From the NCBI RefSeq assembly GCF_016765655.2, contig NZ_CP086106.1, forward strand, positions 731,501-795,500: DNA of 64,000 bases, read 5' to 3'. Shown here piece after piece: positions 61,554 to 64,000 of this stretch. The notes under the pieces are model-generated. The model was given only the letters and a program-made list of their open reading frames with translations, made no database searches and was not told the DNA's origin. The DNA comes from Skermanella mucosa. GTDB taxonomy: Bacteria > Pseudomonadota > Alphaproteobacteria > Azospirillales > Azospirillaceae. Numbering within the stretch: position 1 is the stretch's first letter; every line of letters starts with the position of its first letter. A program made the position numbers and the translations under genes.

Positions 61554-62825
61554 ATGCACAACCTTCAGATCAACGCCCAGCGGCTGTGGGACAGCATCAT
61601 GGAGACGGCGAAGATCGGCGGCACGGCCAAGGGCGGCATCTGCCGGCTGACGCTGACCGACCTGGACCGCCAGGTGCGGGACTGGTTCGTCGCCGCCTGC
61701 GAGGAGGCCGGCTGCACCGTCACCGTGGACGAGATGGGCAACATCTTCGCGCGCCGCCCGGGCAAGGACAATTCGCTGCCGCCCATCGCCATGGGCAGCC
61801 ACCTCGACACCCAGCCGACCGGCGGAAAGTTCGACGGCGTCCTGGGCGTCCTGTCCGGGCTGGAAGTCCTGCGCACGCTGAAGGATACGGGGTACGAAAC
61901 CAACGCCCCGATCGAGGTGATCAACTGGACCAACGAGGAAGGCTCCCGCTTCGCGCCGGCCATGCTGGCCTCGGGCGTCTTCGCCGGGGTCTTCACCCGC
62001 GACTATGCCGACGGCCGCAAGGACCGGGAAGGCAAGAGCTTCGGGGAGGAGCTGGACCGCATCGGCTACCGGGGCACGGAGAAATGCGGCGACCGCAAGC
62101 TCGGCGCCTTCTTCGAGATCCATATCGAGCAGGGCCCCATCCTGGAGGACGAGGAGAAGGTGATCGGCGTCGTCACCGGCGTCCAGGGCATCCGCTGGTA
62201 CGAGGTGACCGTCACCGGGTTCGAGAGCCACGCCGGCACCACGCCCATGCATCTGCGCCGCGACGCGCTGGTCGGTGCCGCCCGGATGGTCGAGGCCGTC
62301 AACAAGGTGGCGCTCGCCCACCCGCCGCTGGCGGTCTCCACCGTCGGGCTGATGGAGGTCAGGCCCAACAGCCGCAACATCCTGCCGGGCGAGGTCTTCT
62401 TCTCCATCGACCTGCGCCACCCCGACGACGAGGTCGTCGCCGCCATGGATGCCGAGGTCCGCGAGGCGATCGGCCGGATCGCGGCGGAGTTGAAGCTGGA
62501 GGCCGCGATCGAGCAGGTCTGGGACTCGCCGGCCGTCAAGTTCGACCCGGCCTGCGTCGGGGCTGTAAGCACCGCCGCGAAGGAGAACGGCTACAGCCAC
62601 CGGGAGATCGTCTCGGGCGCCGGCCACGACGCCGCCTACATGGCGCGCGTGGCGCCGACCGCCATGATCTTCATCCCGTGCGAGAAGGGCATCAGCCACA
62701 ACGAGGTCGAGAACGCCGAGTTCGACCATGTCGCCGCCGGCGCCAACGTGCTTCTGCGCGCGGTGCTGGAATACGACAACCGCGACGGCGCCGGCGGCCC
62801 GGCCCCCGGTACCGAGGCGGCGTGA
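61554..62825 (+). CDS. Zn-dependent amidohydrolase (beta-ureidopropionase/N-carbamoyl amino acid hydrolase type)
   Basis: This 423-residue M20-family enzyme has the metal ligands of the carbamoylase/allantoate subgroup: AMGSHLDTQPTGGKFDG, WTNEEGSRFAPAM, EIHIEQGPILE and the late GAGHDAAYMA. The substrate arginine region is PNSRNILPGE. It releases ammonia and CO2 from N-carbamoyl compounds. The linked ABC transporter suggests a role in pyrimidine, hydantoin or ureide use. The ATP-binding gene starts on its stop (TGATG). Confidence 0.88.
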   Translation: MHNLQINAQRLWDSIMETAKIGGTAKGGICRLTLTDLDRQVRDWFVAACEEAGCTVTVDEMGNIFARRPGKDNSLPPIAMGSHLDTQPTGGKFDGVLGVLSGLEVLRTLKDTGYETNAPIEVINWTNEEGSRFAPAMLASGVFAGVFTRDYADGRKDREGKSFGEELDRIGYRGTEKCGDRKLGAFFEIHIEQGPILEDEEKVIGVVTGVQGIRWYEVTVTGFESHAGTTPMHLRRDALVGAARMVEAVNKVALAHPPLAVSTVGLMEVRPNSRNILPGEVFFSIDLRHPDDEVVAAMDAEVREAIGRIAAELKLEAAIEQVWDSPAVKFDPACVGAVSTAAKENGYSHREIVSGAGHDAAYMARVAPTAMIFIPCEKGISHNEVENAEFDHVAAGANVLLRAVLEYDNRDGAGGPAPGTEAA

Positions 62826-63670
62826 TGCCTGCCTCCGGGGCCGTCGTGGCCGAGAAGGCCGGCACCGCCGCGCGGCCCGACCCCGCCAAGGACCGGGCGC
62901 CGGTGGTGGAGGCCAGGGACCTGTCCCTGGTCTTCCAGACCGCCGACGCGCCGGTCACCGCGCTGAGCGGGATCGACCTGACGATCCGGCGGGGCGATTT
63001 CGTCTCGCTGATCGGGCCGTCCGGCTGCGGCAAGACCACCCTGATGCGGGCCGTGGCCGACCTCGTCAGGCCGACCTCCGGGACGCTGCTGGTCAACGGC
63101 GGCACCGCCGGGCAGGCAAGGCTGGACCGCGCCTACGGCTACGTCTTCCAGGCGCCGGCCCTCTATCCGTGGCGCTCGATCGAGCGCAACATCATGCTGC
63201 CGCTGGAGATCATGGGCATGCCCCGGGCCGAGCGGAAGGAGCGGGCGGCGCGCTACCTGGACCTGGTCGGGCTGAAGGGGTTCGAGCGCAAGTTCCCCTG
63301 GCAGCTTTCCGGCGGCATGCAGCAGCGGGTGTCGATCGCCCGCGCCCTCAGCTTCGAGCCGGCGCTCCTCCTGATGGACGAGCCGTTCGGCGCCCTGGAC
63401 GAGATCACCCGCGACAACCTCAACGTCCACCTGCTGCGGCTGTGGGAGAAGACCGGCATCACCGTGATCTTCGTGACCCACTCGATCCCGGAGGCGGTGT
63501 TCCTGTCCTCCCGGATCGTCGTGATGTCGCCGCGGCCCGGCCGCATCCTGGAGGTGATCGACGGCGACCTCCCCCGCGACCGCGACCTGGACGTACGGGA
63601 AACGCCCGAATTCCTGGAGATCGCCCACCGCGTCCGCGTCGCCCTGCGGGCGGGCCACAGCTATGACTGA
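62825..63670 (+). CDS. ABC transporter ATP-binding protein (TauB/SsuB type)
   Basis: This 281-residue ATPase has Walker A GPSGCGKTTL, Q-loop YVFQAPALYPW, signature LSGGMQQRVSIARAL, Walker B LLLMDEPFGALDE and H-loop FVTHSIPEA. It belongs to the nitrate/sulfonate/taurine family. Its start overlaps the amidohydrolase stop, and its stop overlaps the permease start, so the three form one operon. Confidence 0.94.
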   Translation: MPASGAVVAEKAGTAARPDPAKDRAPVVEARDLSLVFQTADAPVTALSGIDLTIRRGDFVSLIGPSGCGKTTLMRAVADLVRPTSGTLLVNGGTAGQARLDRAYGYVFQAPALYPWRSIERNIMLPLEIMGMPRAERKERAARYLDLVGLKGFERKFPWQLSGGMQQRVSIARALSFEPALLLMDEPFGALDEITRDNLNVHLLRLWEKTGITVIFVTHSIPEAVFLSSRIVVMSPRPGRILEVIDGDLPRDRDLDVRETPEFLEIAHRVRVALRAGHSYD

Positions 63671-64000
63671 CGCCGCCGCCCCCGCCGCCCCCGCCGTCCA
63701 TCGCGTGCCGGCGCGCGACGGCGCGGCCCTGCCGATCCTGACCGTGCTGGCGGCCCTGCTGCTGGTCTGGTACGCCGCCTCGGTCTGGCTGAACGCGCCG
63801 CAGGTGCAGGAAAGGCTGGAGCGCGCCTCGCCGGACTGGTCGGTCTCCGACCTCGTCGCCGGCGCCTGGGCGATGGACCGGCCGGTGCTGCCGGCTCCCC
63901 ACCAGATCGGCGTCGAACTGTACGAGTCCGTCCTGGGCCGCCCGGTCACGTCCAAGCGCAGCCTGGCCTTCCATGCCGGGGTGACCCTGTCGGCGACGCT
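63663..64000 (+). CDS. ABC transporter permease, truncated by window edge
   Basis: Starting at ATG 63663, which overlaps the ATPase stop, the frame stays open to the right edge (about 112 codons). An N-terminal Ala/Pro-rich stretch is followed by a transmembrane helix (ILTVLAALLLVWYAASVWL), a periplasmic part, and SLAFHAGVTLSAT, as in SsuC/TauC-type permeases. It would be the channel of the transporter. Confidence 0.82.
   Translation, partial: MTDAAAPAAPAVHRVPARDGAALPILTVLAALLLVWYAASVWLNAPQVQERLERASPDWSVSDLVAGAWAMDRPVLPAPHQIGVELYESVLGRPVTSKRSLAFHAGVTLSAT

Overview
The window is a GC-rich bacterial chromosome segment that reads as an alphaproteobacterium of the Azospirillum/Skermanella type (Rhodospirillales/Azospirillales). 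Evidence: strong GC bias, an argJ-mutT pair, a malyl-CoA lyase of the ethylmalonyl-CoA-pathway type, a complete N-acetylglutaminylglutamine amide (NAGGN) osmolyte operon, a seven-gene Mrp antiporter operon, and palindromic repeats with a CTTGA loop. Genus is an inference from gene content, not a search result.

Layout. 1-4416: membrane-bound formate dehydrogenase (catalytic subunit cut by the left edge, four-cluster beta subunit, cytochrome b gamma subunit). 4426-6569 (minus): short membrane protein coupled to a ThDP-dependent decarboxylase. 6750-7727: malyl-CoA lyase. 7785-8650 (minus): GNAT/ribbon-helix-helix toxin-antitoxin pair with its palindromic operator. 8773-10833: accA, a MAPEG protein, an OsmC protein. 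11137-15016 (minus): FMN-binding stress protein, a small protein behind an FNR/FixK-type box, and secA. 15333-19056: a calcium-binding orphan domain protein, a phytase-like secreted protein behind a triple Pho-box, and a parvulin PPIase. 19096-22040: argJ, mutT, aminotransferase. 22142-26939: a very large alpha-2-macroglobulin broken by a one-base frameshift in a G7 run. 27387-33357: mrpABCDEFG. 33358-34001: repeat-rich non-coding segment. 34102-34776: OmpW porin. 35296-40061: NAGGN operon. 40340-45070: histidine kinase, twin-domain cold-shock protein, acyl-CoA ligase, NarL-type regulator. 45296-51663 (minus): a fatty-acid or acyl-CoA degradation operon led by a MerR regulator; the same 13-bp palindromic box lies in front of it and in front of the distant acyl-CoA ligase, which links the two into one regulon.

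51664-60434 is the accessory region. Two identical 1794-bp insertion sequences, each with its own 5-bp target duplication, bracket a 3.2-kb segment of visibly lower GC. It carries a translationally coupled two-gene module (a nuclease-like protein with a D-D...QxK motif and a degenerate uracil-phosphoribosyltransferase homologue) and a terminase-small-subunit-like gene whose last codons were displaced by the second IS. The two-gene module is the best candidate here for an undescribed, probably defensive, system. 60435-61357 (minus) is a periplasmic copper-chaperone pair, and 61554 to the right edge is an amidohydrolase with an ABC transporter, probably for ureido or pyrimidine-derived compounds.

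Regulatory signals read directly from the sequence include a Pho box, an FNR/FixK box, a CtrA-type box, a toxin-antitoxin operator, two MerR boxes and several hairpin terminators. No rRNA, tRNA or CRISPR array was seen.
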